Assembly: GCF_003026815.1 (NCBI RefSeq)
Contig: NZ_PYOG01000026.1
Span: 1-53,940 of the forward strand
Direction: 5' to 3'
From: Photobacterium damselae
GTDB taxonomy: Bacteria > Pseudomonadota > Gammaproteobacteria > Enterobacterales > Vibrionaceae
DNA length: 53,940 nucleotides
The first letter of the stretch is position 1; each line of letters opens with the position of its first letter. Position numbers and translations under genes: made by a program. The notes under the pieces were generated by a model. That model worked only from the letters and a program-made list of their open reading frames with translations. It was not told the DNA's origin and searched no databases. Positions 25,859 to 34,712 of this stretch are shown here, piece after piece.

Positions 25859-26347
25859 CTATTCAACAATTAACGTTGTGATCTGCCCTTTATGACGAAA
25901 ATGTTTAATACGTGTGTTACCAATATTAACGTAAGAAACATTCTGCTTGCGGCTCAACTCTAATCGACTTAGCGGATTATTACTGACGTTCACCACTTTA
26001 ATATCATCATTATCGCTTACATCTAAATACGCAAGACGATTACCTTCAAGGCTAACAACCTTCAAATTTTCATTATCACTGATATCAAGATGCTGCAGTT
26101 TATTAAACGCCAGATCTAAAGTTTCTAAATTCTGAAAGTTAGTAATTTCACTTGCAGAAGTAATACCATAATGAGAACAATCAAGCTCAGTAAACTGACT
26201 GGTATCAGTTATCCCTTTTTTTAAAACACACGCCTTAAATTTAGGGTCTTTAAATGGAATTTCATACACACTTGCATAATGCTGTGCGCAACCTGACAGC
26301 CATAAGCTACACGCAGCGATCCCGACCCAGCCCAGTTTTGTTCTCAT
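25859..26347 (-). CDS. Leucine-rich-repeat lipoprotein, 162 aa
   Basis: The lipobox LWLSGC follows a basic N-terminus and hydrophobic core, so the mature protein starts at Cys and is lipid-anchored. Short leucine-rich repeats follow (LETLDLAFNKLQHLDIS, LKVVSLEGNRLAYLDVS, IKVVNVSNNPLSRLELS), about five turns. ATG 26347 is preferred because AAGG lies 6 bases upstream and gives an ideal signal peptide; an in-frame ATG at 26365 overlaps the DUF3820 stop. It likely acts in protein contact at the envelope. It is the last gene of an operon with DUF3820 and Nudix genes. Confidence 0.8.
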   Translation of the reverse strand: MRTKLGWVGIAACSLWLSGCAQHYASVYEIPFKDPKFKACVLKKGITDTSQFTELDCSHYGITSASEITNFQNLETLDLAFNKLQHLDISDNENLKVVSLEGNRLAYLDVSDNDDIKVVNVSNNPLSRLELSRKQNVSYVNIGNTRIKHFRHKGQITTLIVE

Positions 26348-26357
26348 ACTAACCTTA

Positions 26358-26573
26358 TTACTCATTTCTTAGTGGTCTAATAACCGATTCTAATCCTTCG
26401 ACCCTAAATTCAAGCGCAAGTGCCATCAGCAAGCCTAGTTCACCTTCAGGAAAGCCTTTTTTCTGGAACCAAAGCAAATACTCTTCTGGTAGATCGATGA
26501 TCACTCGGCCACTGTATTTACCAAATGGCATCTTAGTATTTGCTAATTTCACCAAATGTTCTTTATTAAACAT
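26358..26573 (-). CDS. DUF3820 family protein, 71 aa
   Basis: The family signature KMPFGKYSGRVIIDLPEEYLLWF covers residues about 14-36 (given here by its ends MPFGKYSG and YLLWF). DUF3820 proteins are sometimes annotated as quorum-sensing-regulated virulence factors, without firm function. ATG 26573 is chosen over GTG 26576. It follows the Nudix stop directly and overlaps the longer lipoprotein frame. Confidence 0.82.
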   Translation of the reverse strand: MFNKEHLVKLANTKMPFGKYSGRVIIDLPEEYLLWFQKKGFPEGELGLLMALALEFRVEGLESVIRPLRNE

Positions 26574-26576
26574 CAC

Positions 26577-27116
26577 TTAGCCTGCTTGCTGTAAATTAGC
26601 CGTTAAACACTCAGCCACCACTTGTTTTAACAAGAAAGTTTCACGTTCAATAGACAAACCTTTTTTGTCACTTTCTTGAATGGTTTTTTCGTTGTGAGCA
26701 ATAGCGTCAAAAATATTGATCCATACCGGACGCATACCATTTTTCACTTCATAATCTTCTAGTCGAGTTTGACCTAACTGACGATCGATTTCACAAGTAA
26801 AACAGTATGACTCCATATGAACAATATCAAAATCTGGTTTATACCAAGGACGGTATTCTTCATATAGACCAAACTCTTTAATGTTACGTATATTTTGTGC
26901 GCCAGTCTCTTCTTCAAGCTCTCGGATCATCCCAGCCACAATATCTTCACCAGCATCCACACCACCGCCAGGCAGAGAGTAATCATGATAGCGCTCGGTG
27001 TACAATAATAAGATATCTTCACCATCTAGAATGATGGCACGAGCAGCTAAACGATGAAACATAGAGCCTGATAAATCGGTAAGATCTGGATGAGTTGTTG
27101 AGCGAAGTAAGCGCAT
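26577..27116 (-). CDS. Nudix hydrolase, 179 aa
   Basis: The Nudix box G-x5-E-x7-RELEEETGA is intact (about 51-73, GGVDAGE...RELEEETGA). An N-terminal strand region precedes it (ARAIILDGEDILLLYTERY). These enzymes hydrolyse nucleoside diphosphates linked to another moiety; the substrate is not evident. It is the first gene of a three-gene operon with DUF3820 and an LRR lipoprotein. Confidence 0.87.
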   Translation of the reverse strand: MRLLRSTTHPDLTDLSGSMFHRLAARAIILDGEDILLLYTERYHDYSLPGGGVDAGEDIVAGMIRELEEETGAQNIRNIKEFGLYEEYRPWYKPDFDIVHMESYCFTCEIDRQLGQTRLEDYEVKNGMRPVWINIFDAIAHNEKTIQESDKKGLSIERETFLLKQVVAECLTANLQQAG

Positions 27117-27234
27117 GATGATTGAATTCTAGTAAATAATAAGGCTCGGCATTGTACCTAGGGTTAGCCTTGAGCTCAAATGCTCTCTCTCTTTTCTCCG
27201 CCCAAAAATATTTTAATAAACCGCAGCGGTAACA

Positions 27235-28926
27235 CTATTCTGATAAGGCTTGGTTCATCCGATTTATCACATTCAAAGTCGCAGAACCGTTGTAGAGTCC
27301 CAACGCAGTTAGAATACAATTTGCCCCTAAATAATGGCGATGATAAAAAGTATTTTGAGTATCAAAAAAGGCAGAGATCCCAGTCTTTATCAGTTTCATT
27401 TTTGCCGACCAAGGGCGCTTTAATTGCCACTGAGAGATCGGGGCTTGGATAATATTGTCAGCAAGATCACACGGCTCATGACCTGGATATACTTGCCATG
27501 GTGAGCATAATGCATCTGGTAAATATGTCCGCACCCATGTCATATAAAATTGATGCTTTAATAATAACTGAGGCGGAATGCGATGAATGACATCTAACAG
27601 AGACTTGGCATAAAAAGGAAGATAAAAATCAAGACGATAGATGTCCATATCTTCATACGCTGAAACTAAATGCTGATGCTGATCGTTTTCCCATAAAAAT
27701 AATTGGTACGCTTTAAAAAGATCAACATTGGCATATTTTGTGAGGCAAGCAATGATGGTTTTACGCAATTGCTGTTGAAGTTCAGCCGCCCCTTTAACAA
27801 GACGCTTGGGTATATACGCTTGCTGTAAATCGATATAAGCATCAGCAACAGCTTCTACACTACCCGATTCACACGCTTTAGCAATATCATCACTAAAGTA
27901 CACCATACCTAAGCAGACACTCCCACCATTCCCCGACCAAAACAGTCTGGGACGCTCTACCTGCTGATAAAAACTAAAGTTCAAACGACGCCAATATTGA
28001 CCTAAGCGATATTCCACACTAACAGCTTGAGTATCTTCCACTTCTATCTGGCGCAATCGAATATGACGAGTGTGAGCATATTGACTGGCATAAATATCAT
28101 CTTGACTATTAGCTCTGGAAAAGTTGATACACTCAATAACCGTTCCCCGTTGATGTAACGCTTCCACCAGAACCCTAGAATCAAGACCTCCTGATAAAGT
28201 GCTCACCATATTATTATCTGATTTACGATATTTATTGAGAACCGATGAGAAAGTCTGCTCAAACAGAGACAATGCACTTTTTTCATTCAGTAACTGAGGC
28301 TGATAATCGCCCCAATTAAATCCAGTTTTTATAGATATACCCGAAAGATTGATGGTGAGTTGCTCCCCAGCTTGTACACTTCGCACATCTTGATAACGTG
28401 TTTTTCCCGCCAATGGGAAGCCTATAGTTGCAATCTCACTGATGGCATTCATATCCACGGTTAAATTCAAACCAAGCTTTGGATAAATTCGCTGACAAGA
28501 GCTGAATATAACCATTTGATTAATTTGCAGGTAATACAAAGGACGTAAAGACAAAGAATCAAAGCATACTGTAAGTTCTCGCTCAATTTTGTCATATTGC
28601 AAAGCGGTATAAGTTCCATCGGCTTTTTCTAGTGAGCGAGCCGATACACCATGAGAGAATAGATGGTTGGTATCTTGCGTTAAAGAAGCACTAATAAAAG
28701 TGTGACCTAATATGGTGGTTAACCGTGTATGATCTTCAGCCCAACTGGCTTCATGATAGCAACCTAGATCAACACGACAAAGATACAAATACCCATCGGT
28801 ATATTCATAACGCGTGTCAGTTGCTCGTCGAGAAATGTGAGTTCGAATAAGATCTTCAATCCCATCAACAAATTCAGGATCGGTTTTATCTGGTTCTAAT
28901 AAAAAAAATCCTGCAATAATACTCAT
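27235..28926 (-). CDS. Asparagine-synthetase-like protein lacking the glutaminase cysteine, 563 aa
   Basis: An AsnB-type protein. The C-terminal PP-loop ATPase has SGGLDSR (about 250) after the interdomain element GKTRYQDVRSVQAGEQL. The N-terminal domain keeps the class II amidotransferase fold (SLRPLYYLQINQMVIFSS), but the first residues are MSIIAGFF instead of MCGI, so the nucleophilic Cys 2 is missing. I therefore start at ATG 28926; a longer frame reaches 28965. It cannot use glutamine by the usual route. It may use free ammonia or, like beta-lactam synthetases and lasso-peptide cyclases, form another amide bond. The neighbours do not reveal a substrate. Confidence 0.75.
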   Translation of the reverse strand: MSIIAGFFLLEPDKTDPEFVDGIEDLIRTHISRRATDTRYEYTDGYLYLCRVDLGCYHEASWAEDHTRLTTILGHTFISASLTQDTNHLFSHGVSARSLEKADGTYTALQYDKIERELTVCFDSLSLRPLYYLQINQMVIFSSCQRIYPKLGLNLTVDMNAISEIATIGFPLAGKTRYQDVRSVQAGEQLTINLSGISIKTGFNWGDYQPQLLNEKSALSLFEQTFSSVLNKYRKSDNNMVSTLSGGLDSRVLVEALHQRGTVIECINFSRANSQDDIYASQYAHTRHIRLRQIEVEDTQAVSVEYRLGQYWRRLNFSFYQQVERPRLFWSGNGGSVCLGMVYFSDDIAKACESGSVEAVADAYIDLQQAYIPKRLVKGAAELQQQLRKTIIACLTKYANVDLFKAYQLFLWENDQHQHLVSAYEDMDIYRLDFYLPFYAKSLLDVIHRIPPQLLLKHQFYMTWVRTYLPDALCSPWQVYPGHEPCDLADNIIQAPISQWQLKRPWSAKMKLIKTGISAFFDTQNTFYHRHYLGANCILTALGLYNGSATLNVINRMNQALSE

Positions 28927-28980
28927 CACATACTCACTTTGCGAAGACTCAATGAAATGCAGCAAGTTTTACGCCAAAGA

Positions 28981-29013
28981 AAAAGGCCCAGACAATGATT
29001 ATCTGAGCCTTCT
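28981..29013 (-). terminator. Rho-independent terminator of kefB
   Basis: On the minus strand GGCTCAGA pairs with TCTGGGCC (one G-U pair) and is followed by TTTTTC. It lies between kefB and the AsnB-like gene. Confidence 0.75.
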
Positions 29014-29036
29014 TAATTTTATGAATGAGTTAACAA

Positions 29037-31001
29037 TTATTGAGCAGATTTTTGCTCTTGTTCTTCCTCTTCTTTTTCTGCCTGAATCTGTTCAACAACA
29101 TCATCATAGCCTTTTGGCGGCGGCGTCCATCCTCGCTCAGATTTTGAATGACGATCGCCACGTTCGCGTTTCATTGCTTCACTTAAAGCGTCTTCTAACT
29201 GCATAAACAGTTCACGATAAGATGCGTTGAAACGATCATCTTCTGTGCTCTCTTTCCATGTCTGGAACAAAATATCTTTGCTTTGCGCTTCAGTCTCAAC
29301 AAAAGCGGCTTTTTGCTGCTCTGCTTTAAACGGGTGAACCCCCATCTCTTTTAATACTTCAGTACCTAGAGCTAATGCTGAACGATAGGTTTCACTGATC
29401 ACATAATCAGCACCTGCATTTCTTAACGAGTAATGGTGCCCTCGGTCGTATGCACGAGCCAATATTTTCACTTTTGGATAAGTATGTTTTACATGTTTAA
29501 CCAAATCGATAGCGCGCTCTTTGTCATCTATAGCAACAACAAATACTTTCGCCTCAGCAATCCCAGTACTGTGAAGTAGATCATCTCGGGTAGCATCACC
29601 ATAGAAACTTTTAATTCGAATTTGGCGCATGTTTTCAATTAGGCCTGCATCATGATCAAGCACTACCGTTTTAATACCATTTGCCACTAATAAACGGTTA
29701 ACGATCTGACCGAAACGACCAATACCAGCAATAACAACCGTCCCTTCCTCATCAATCGTATCTGCTTCGCGATCATTAATGGATTCGGCAAAGCGCGGTT
29801 CAATCACTCGATCAAACAAAATAAATAACCCAGGGGTTAGGAACATGGACAGAGCGACAACCAGCGATAAGGTTTGGGAGATCTCAACCGGTAACACATG
29901 ATTTTGTACGGTATAGCTTAGTAACACAAAACCAAATTCACCCGCTTGCGCCAAACTTAACGCAAACAACCAGCGATCACGTCCTTTCACTTTAAAGATA
30001 AATGACAGCAGTAATAGTACCAGAGCTTTAATTAACATCACGCCAAGTGTCATGCCAATAACAATACCAAACTGATCAAATAGAACATTAAAGTCGATGC
30101 CTGCACCCACAGTAATAAAGAACAAACCAAGTAATAGGCCTTTAAATGGCTCAATGTTTGACTCTAATTCATGACGGAACTCACTGTTAGCAAGTACGAC
30201 ACCAGCAAGGAAAGTACCAAGAGCGGGAGACAATCCAACCAGACTCATTAGCGCCGCAATACCTATCACTAACATAAGCGCAGTTGCGGTAAAGATTTCT
30301 CTCAAGCCAGATGAAGCGACAAAGCGAAACAGAGGGCGGCTTAAATAATGTCCACCAACAACGACACCAACAATAGCTAAAATAACCACTAGCGCATAAG
30401 CCCAGCCAGGTAATCCCGCAACTAAACTTAATGAATCATGATGTTCGGCTACTTGCTGAGCGGCACTTTGCGCTTTGGCAACAAGATCAGGCAGCGCTAA
30501 GAGCGGAATTAAGGCCAACATCGGGATCACGGCAATATCTTGGAATAACAGCACCGAAAAGGCTGTACGCCCGCCCTCTGTTTTACTCAGCCCTTTTTCA
30601 TTAAAGGTTTGCAGTACAATCGCCGTTGATGACAGAGAGAAAATAAGACCTATGGTTAATGCAATAGTCCAGCCAATACCAAAGGCCATCGCAATACCCA
30701 TCACGACAAGAGTTGATAAGCCTACTTGTAAGCCACCTAACCCTATTAATCGATGACGCATATCCCATAGCATACGCGGTTCTAATTCTAGGCCGACAAG
30801 GAACAACATCATAACAACGCCAAACTCGGCAAAGTGCTGAATAGTCGTTGTTTCACTGCCAACCAAGCCAATAACAGGGCCAATAACAACACCTGCAATT
30901 AAGTAGCCCAACACCGAGCCCAGACCTAAACGCTTAGCAATAGGTACAGCAATAACAGCAGCAAAAAGGTAGATAAAGGCCTGAAGAAAATATCCCGTCA
31001 T
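29037..31001 (-). CDS. kefB: Glutathione-regulated K+/H+ antiporter KefB/KefC family, 654 aa
   Basis: A CPA2 antiporter: about 12-13 helices in the first 390 residues (FLVGLELEPRMLW, FSLSSTAIVLQTF, LLFQDIAVIPM), then a cytoplasmic RCK/TrkA-N domain with the nucleotide loop VVIAGIGRFGQIVNRLL (about 408-424). The C-terminal tail is highly charged. It effluxes potassium to acidify the cell during electrophile stress, gated by glutathione adducts. The preceding gene encodes its ancillary flavoprotein, separated by 5 bases. Confidence 0.9.
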   Translation of the reverse strand: MTGYFLQAFIYLFAAVIAVPIAKRLGLGSVLGYLIAGVVIGPVIGLVGSETTTIQHFAEFGVVMMLFLVGLELEPRMLWDMRHRLIGLGGLQVGLSTLVVMGIAMAFGIGWTIALTIGLIFSLSSTAIVLQTFNEKGLSKTEGGRTAFSVLLFQDIAVIPMLALIPLLALPDLVAKAQSAAQQVAEHHDSLSLVAGLPGWAYALVVILAIVGVVVGGHYLSRPLFRFVASSGLREIFTATALMLVIGIAALMSLVGLSPALGTFLAGVVLANSEFRHELESNIEPFKGLLLGLFFITVGAGIDFNVLFDQFGIVIGMTLGVMLIKALVLLLLSFIFKVKGRDRWLFALSLAQAGEFGFVLLSYTVQNHVLPVEISQTLSLVVALSMFLTPGLFILFDRVIEPRFAESINDREADTIDEEGTVVIAGIGRFGQIVNRLLVANGIKTVVLDHDAGLIENMRQIRIKSFYGDATRDDLLHSTGIAEAKVFVVAIDDKERAIDLVKHVKHTYPKVKILARAYDRGHHYSLRNAGADYVISETYRSALALGTEVLKEMGVHPFKAEQQKAAFVETEAQSKDILFQTWKESTEDDRFNASYRELFMQLEDALSEAMKRERGDRHSKSERGWTPPPKGYDDVVEQIQAEKEEEEQEQKSAQ

Positions 31002-31006
31002 GCTCG

Positions 31007-31621
31007 TTAGTCCTTAATCAATTCTGGTAAATGGTGATTGAGTTTAGATAGCGTTTTAGCCAGCGCTAAATCAAACTTATTGTCTCGCAATGCAATCAAC
31101 ACCTGTTTCCAATTATTAATGTGCGATCCCACACGATGTTCTTCCACTGCAGTACGGGCTCCAAATAAAGCAAACGGAGCGATAAAGTCCATACCGGTTA
31201 GATCCGCCATCTGCTCAAGGGGCTGTAATAACTCTCGAATAGTGTAATGGTTATAACCTTCATGACGATACGCAGATTCAGCACCACCAGCCGTTAATGC
31301 ACACAAAAAGGTTTTACCGTGTAGCTTAGTTCCTTCGGAGCCGTAGGCAAATCCATACTCTAAAACTAAATCTTGCCATTCTTTTAAAATTGCCGGTGTG
31401 GAGTACCAATAAAGTGGGAACATAAAGATAATAATATCGTGCTCACACAGGCGTTGCTGTTCACGGTCGATATTAATACGAAACGTCGGGTACTCCGCGT
31501 ATAAATCCACAGTTGTTACATTGTCGACTGTTTGAGATGCACGAAATAGGGGAAAATTAACTTCTGAGCGCTCAGGAGATGGGTGAGCAAATAATAAGAG
31601 AATCTTTTTCTTTTCTGCCAT
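31007..31621 (-). CDS. kefG: KefG-like ancillary NAD(P)H oxidoreductase, 204 aa
   Basis: A flavodoxin-like quinone reductase of the KefF/KefG group: KKILLLFAHPSPERSEVN, FMFPLYWYSTPAILKEWQD and FLCALTAGGAESAYRHEGYN. KefG is needed for full KefB activity in E. coli. ATG 31621 is preferred, with GAAGGAAG just upstream, over an in-frame start at 31672. It is cotranscribed with kefB. Confidence 0.88.
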   Translation of the reverse strand: MAEKKKILLLFAHPSPERSEVNFPLFRASQTVDNVTTVDLYAEYPTFRINIDREQQRLCEHDIIIFMFPLYWYSTPAILKEWQDLVLEYGFAYGSEGTKLHGKTFLCALTAGGAESAYRHEGYNHYTIRELLQPLEQMADLTGMDFIAPFALFGARTAVEEHRVGSHINNWKQVLIALRDNKFDLALAKTLSKLNHHLPELIKD

Positions 31622-31904
31622 AACTTCCTTCTTTTTTTTTATTCTATGACAACTTGCTAGCCATAATTTCAATTTGTCTTAGGTTTTAGTCCAAATATGA
31701 CAGAAAAACAATCAATTAGTTCCGCTATCACGGCCTTCAATCATACCTTAAACAGATAGTTCTAAGGTGAACAAATCGCAAAAGATCACAATAAAATGTT
31801 TTTTTGCGTTATTTTACACACTTAGCAAATTCGAGATTTTCATTAGAATGTTTTATCTTAGATGAAATTCAATTTACTTGTTGCTGCTTAGCGGAAATAT
31901 CACC

Positions 31905-33053
31905 ATGAATAATTTTACGTTTTCTAGTCCAAGCCAAATATTCTTTGGGAAAGGTCAAATAGAAGCGATCTCGCATGCGATTCCTAAAGAGAAGAAGGTC
32001 TTGGTCATTTACGGTGGTGGCTCAATTAAACAAAACGGAGTCTACGAGCAAGTAAGCCGAGCTCTTGACGGTTTCCAATGGGGCGAATTTTCCGGTATTG
32101 AACCCAATCCTCAGTACGACACTCTAATGCAAGCCGTTACAGTAATCCGAGAACAAGGCTATGATTACCTTCTTGCTGTAGGTGGCGGTTCTGTTATCGA
32201 TGGCACAAAATTTATCGCAGCCGCCGTTCATTTTACCGATGAGCCTTGGAACCTATTAAGTAAGAAAGCACCATTCCATGACCCTCTTCCATTAGGTTGT
32301 GTATTGACACTACCGGCAACAGGTTCTGAAACAAATAGCGGCGCTGTTATCTCTCGAGGTAATGACAAACTCTCATTTGGTTCTCCAAGTTTGAAACCCC
32401 AGTTAGCGATTTTGGATCCTACAACCACTTTTAGTTTGTCTGCGAAACAAACGGCTAACGGCGTTGTTGATGCCTTTGTTCATGTGATGGAGCAGTATCT
32501 TACCTACCCAGTCGATGCCAAAGTTCAAGACCGTTTTGCCGAAGGCCTATTGCATACTTTGATCGAAGAAGGTCCAAAAGCACTTGCTGATCCTGAAAAT
32601 TACGATGTTCGAGCCAATATTATGTGGGCAGCGACTCAGGCGCTCAATGGTATTATCGGTGTAGGTGTTCCTCAAGATTGGACCAGTCACCATATTGGTC
32701 ATGAGTTAACGGCACACTTTGGTATTGACCATGGCCGAACCTTAAGTATTGTTCTGCCAGGTGTTATGCAAGAGTGTCGTACTGAAAAAAGTGCGAAAAT
32801 TTTACAATATGGCGAACGCATTTTTGGTCTTACACAAGGCACAGAACAAGAAAGAATAGATTCAGCTATTACCCATACCATCTCATTTTTTCAACAGATG
32901 GGGATGCCGACATCATTAGCGGAAGAAGGTCTCGATCATCATGCTATTGATATCGTGCTACAAGGCATGCAAAAACATGGGATGACCACAGAAGGTGAGC
33001 ATCAAACTGTGACTTTATCGCGCAGCCGCGCCATTTTAGAATTTGTACTATAA
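31905..33053 (+). CDS. Iron-containing alcohol dehydrogenase, YqhD-like, 382 aa
   Basis: A group III metal-dependent ADH that reduces aldehydes. Seen: the cofactor motif AVGGGSVIDGTKF, the metal ligands in DAFVHVMEQY (Asp and His) and GHELTAHFGIDHGRTLSIVLP split over its length (two His). The sequence follows E. coli YqhD, an NADPH-dependent broad aldehyde reductase used against toxic aldehydes. ATG 31905 fits the family N-terminus MNNFTFSSPSQIFFGKG. It is followed after 21 bases by a Gfo/Idh/MocA gene. Confidence 0.88.
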   Translation: MNNFTFSSPSQIFFGKGQIEAISHAIPKEKKVLVIYGGGSIKQNGVYEQVSRALDGFQWGEFSGIEPNPQYDTLMQAVTVIREQGYDYLLAVGGGSVIDGTKFIAAAVHFTDEPWNLLSKKAPFHDPLPLGCVLTLPATGSETNSGAVISRGNDKLSFGSPSLKPQLAILDPTTTFSLSAKQTANGVVDAFVHVMEQYLTYPVDAKVQDRFAEGLLHTLIEEGPKALADPENYDVRANIMWAATQALNGIIGVGVPQDWTSHHIGHELTAHFGIDHGRTLSIVLPGVMQECRTEKSAKILQYGERIFGLTQGTEQERIDSAITHTISFFQQMGMPTSLAEEGLDHHAIDIVLQGMQKHGMTTEGEHQTVTLSRSRAILEFVL

Positions 33054-33074
33054 CGATAATATCCAAGGAAGATT

Positions 33075-34061
33075 ATGATCAAGCTTGCTGTTGTTGGAAC
33101 CAATTGGATCACCGATCAATTTGTTGAAGTGGCTCTTGCCACCGAACAATTTTCACTCAAGGCTGTTTATTCAAGAGATATACAACGAGCACAAGAGTTT
33201 GGCTTGAAATATCATGCCACCCATTACTATGACAAGTTAGAACAACTGGCAGACGATACAGAAATTGATGCGGTATATATTGCCAGTCCAAACGCATTAC
33301 ATGCCCCACAAGCCATAACACTTATGCAATCGGGCAAACACGTTATTTGTGAAAAACCATTAGGCTCAAACTATAACCAAGTACAGCAAATGTTTGCGGC
33401 TGCCCACAGCAATAACGTCGTGTTATTTGAAGCTTTTATGTCTCCTTATCAGCCTAACTTTCAGGTAATTAAAGATCAATTACCTAGTCTAGGAGCTCTT
33501 AGAAAAGCACAAATTAGTTATTGCCAATACTCTTCTCGCTATCAAAAATATTTAAATGGTGAGAATCCCAATACCTTTAACCCTGAGTTTTCTAATGGCT
33601 CAATTGTCGATATTGGTTATTACTGTGTCGCAAGCGCTATTGAACTTTTTGGCGAACCGCAAACTATAAAAGCGACAGCTCACCTCTTAGAATCGGGAGT
33701 GGATGGTAGTGGCTGTGTATTACTGGGCTATGAGGAATTTGATGTAGTAATTATGCACTCAAAAATCAGTAATTCTTATGTCCCAAGTGAGTTTCAAGGT
33801 GAAGATGCAAACTTACTGGTTGATATGATATCTACCGGACGAGGCGTAACTAAAATCAGTCGCCAGGGCGCTCAAACCGATCTGACTTTAGTTCAACATT
33901 CAAACTCTATGTTCTATGAAGCACACGCTTTTGCCCAACGGATACAGCAGGGGAAAATAGATCCTAAAGAACAGCAAAGATCGCTTATTGTCGCAAAAGT
34001 ACTAACAGAGATACGGCGTCAAACAGGGGTAATATTTCCAGCGGATAACATCATCGAATAA
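33075..34061 (+). CDS. Gfo/Idh/MocA family oxidoreductase, 328 aa
   Basis: An N-terminal Rossmann domain (IKLAVVGTNWITDQFVEVA, 2-20) and the family Lys in HVICEKPLG (about 93-101). The C-terminal domain has the VDIGYYCV segment. These NAD(P)-dependent enzymes oxidise or reduce sugars and related compounds. The substrate is unknown. It is cotranscribed with the YqhD-like dehydrogenase. Confidence 0.87.
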   Translation: MIKLAVVGTNWITDQFVEVALATEQFSLKAVYSRDIQRAQEFGLKYHATHYYDKLEQLADDTEIDAVYIASPNALHAPQAITLMQSGKHVICEKPLGSNYNQVQQMFAAAHSNNVVLFEAFMSPYQPNFQVIKDQLPSLGALRKAQISYCQYSSRYQKYLNGENPNTFNPEFSNGSIVDIGYYCVASAIELFGEPQTIKATAHLLESGVDGSGCVLLGYEEFDVVIMHSKISNSYVPSEFQGEDANLLVDMISTGRGVTKISRQGAQTDLTLVQHSNSMFYEAHAFAQRIQQGKIDPKEQQRSLIVAKVLTEIRRQTGVIFPADNIIE

Positions 34062-34084
34062 CGACTGGACACAATATATCCAAG

Positions 34085-34126
34085 TTCGAGATTCGAGATT
34101 CGAGATTCGAGATTCGAGATTTAGCG
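34085..34126. repeat. Heptanucleotide tandem repeat, 6 x TTCGAGA
   Basis: Six perfect copies of TTCGAGA follow directly after ATATATCCAAG, which resembles the MITE terminal sequence. It lies in the gap between the oxidoreductase and GNAT genes, so copy-number change would not alter a protein. Confidence 0.9.
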
Positions 34127-34154
34127 AAAATAATTTAGGTATTAAATAGAAACA

Positions 34155-34186
34155 AAAAGAGCCATTAAAATAATGGCTCTTTTATC
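34155..34186. terminator. Bidirectional terminator
   Basis: AAAAGAGCCATTA, loop AAA, TAATGGCTCTTTT: a perfect 13-bp stem between convergent genes. Confidence 0.85.
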
Positions 34187-34207
34187 TGGATATGAACTCT
34201 CTCTTAC

Positions 34208-34690
34208 TCAGGCAACCGAAACGGTAAAACGTTGACGAGTAACCTCTCCCCAATAAGGATCTGAGTAGATATCCTCAATGAATTGCTCATTGGTATAAGC
34301 ACCAATTGCTCGACGCCAGAAAGCAATGGCATGCTCCGCGCCTTCAATTTGCTTACTTTCCCACTCACCAGGCATCATTGCAAACAGTTGATGGGCGAAT
34401 CGCTGTCCTGCTTTATTTTTACGAAATAGTGGAACTACGTAGAAATCACACACTTCGCAATGAAGAGATCCATCTTCTGCCTCATCAACAGCAATAGCCG
34501 CTAAACCAGCAGGATGCTCATCAATATAGAGTAAGAAGCCTTTCACATTTCCACCGATTTCCGTATCTAAAGCAAACTTACCTTTCTGATCAGGAAATTT
34601 CTTGGTGAGCGGAGAAAATTCGGCTTCATAAGCTTGTGTTAGATTATAATAAATCTCAATATTTGATGGTGTTACGTCGACAATCTTCAT
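34208..34690 (-). CDS. GNAT-family acetyltransferase, 160 aa
   Basis: A GNAT fold: a beta-rich centre (KGFLLYIDEHPAGLAAIAVDE) and the acetyl-CoA region FYVVPLFRKNKAGQRFAHQLF (about 84-104, shown as CDFYVVPLFRKNKAG). The acceptor is unknown. It lies 22 bases past the TrmY-like gene on the same strand and is probably cotranscribed. Confidence 0.8.
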   Translation of the reverse strand: MKIVDVTPSNIEIYYNLTQAYEAEFSPLTKKFPDQKGKFALDTEIGGNVKGFLLYIDEHPAGLAAIAVDEAEDGSLHCEVCDFYVVPLFRKNKAGQRFAHQLFAMMPGEWESKQIEGAEHAIAFWRRAIGAYTNEQFIEDIYSDPYWGEVTRQRFTVSVA

Positions 34691-34712
34691 CTAATCACCT
34701 TATGTTACCTAA

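Noticed and set aside
27180..27452. 90-residue plus-strand frame
   Set aside because: It mostly overlaps the AsnB-like gene in antisense and has no recognisable features.
31905..34061. YqhD-like and Gfo/Idh/MocA pair as an inositol or sugar pathway
   Set aside because: Only two genes are present and neither shows substrate-specific motifs.
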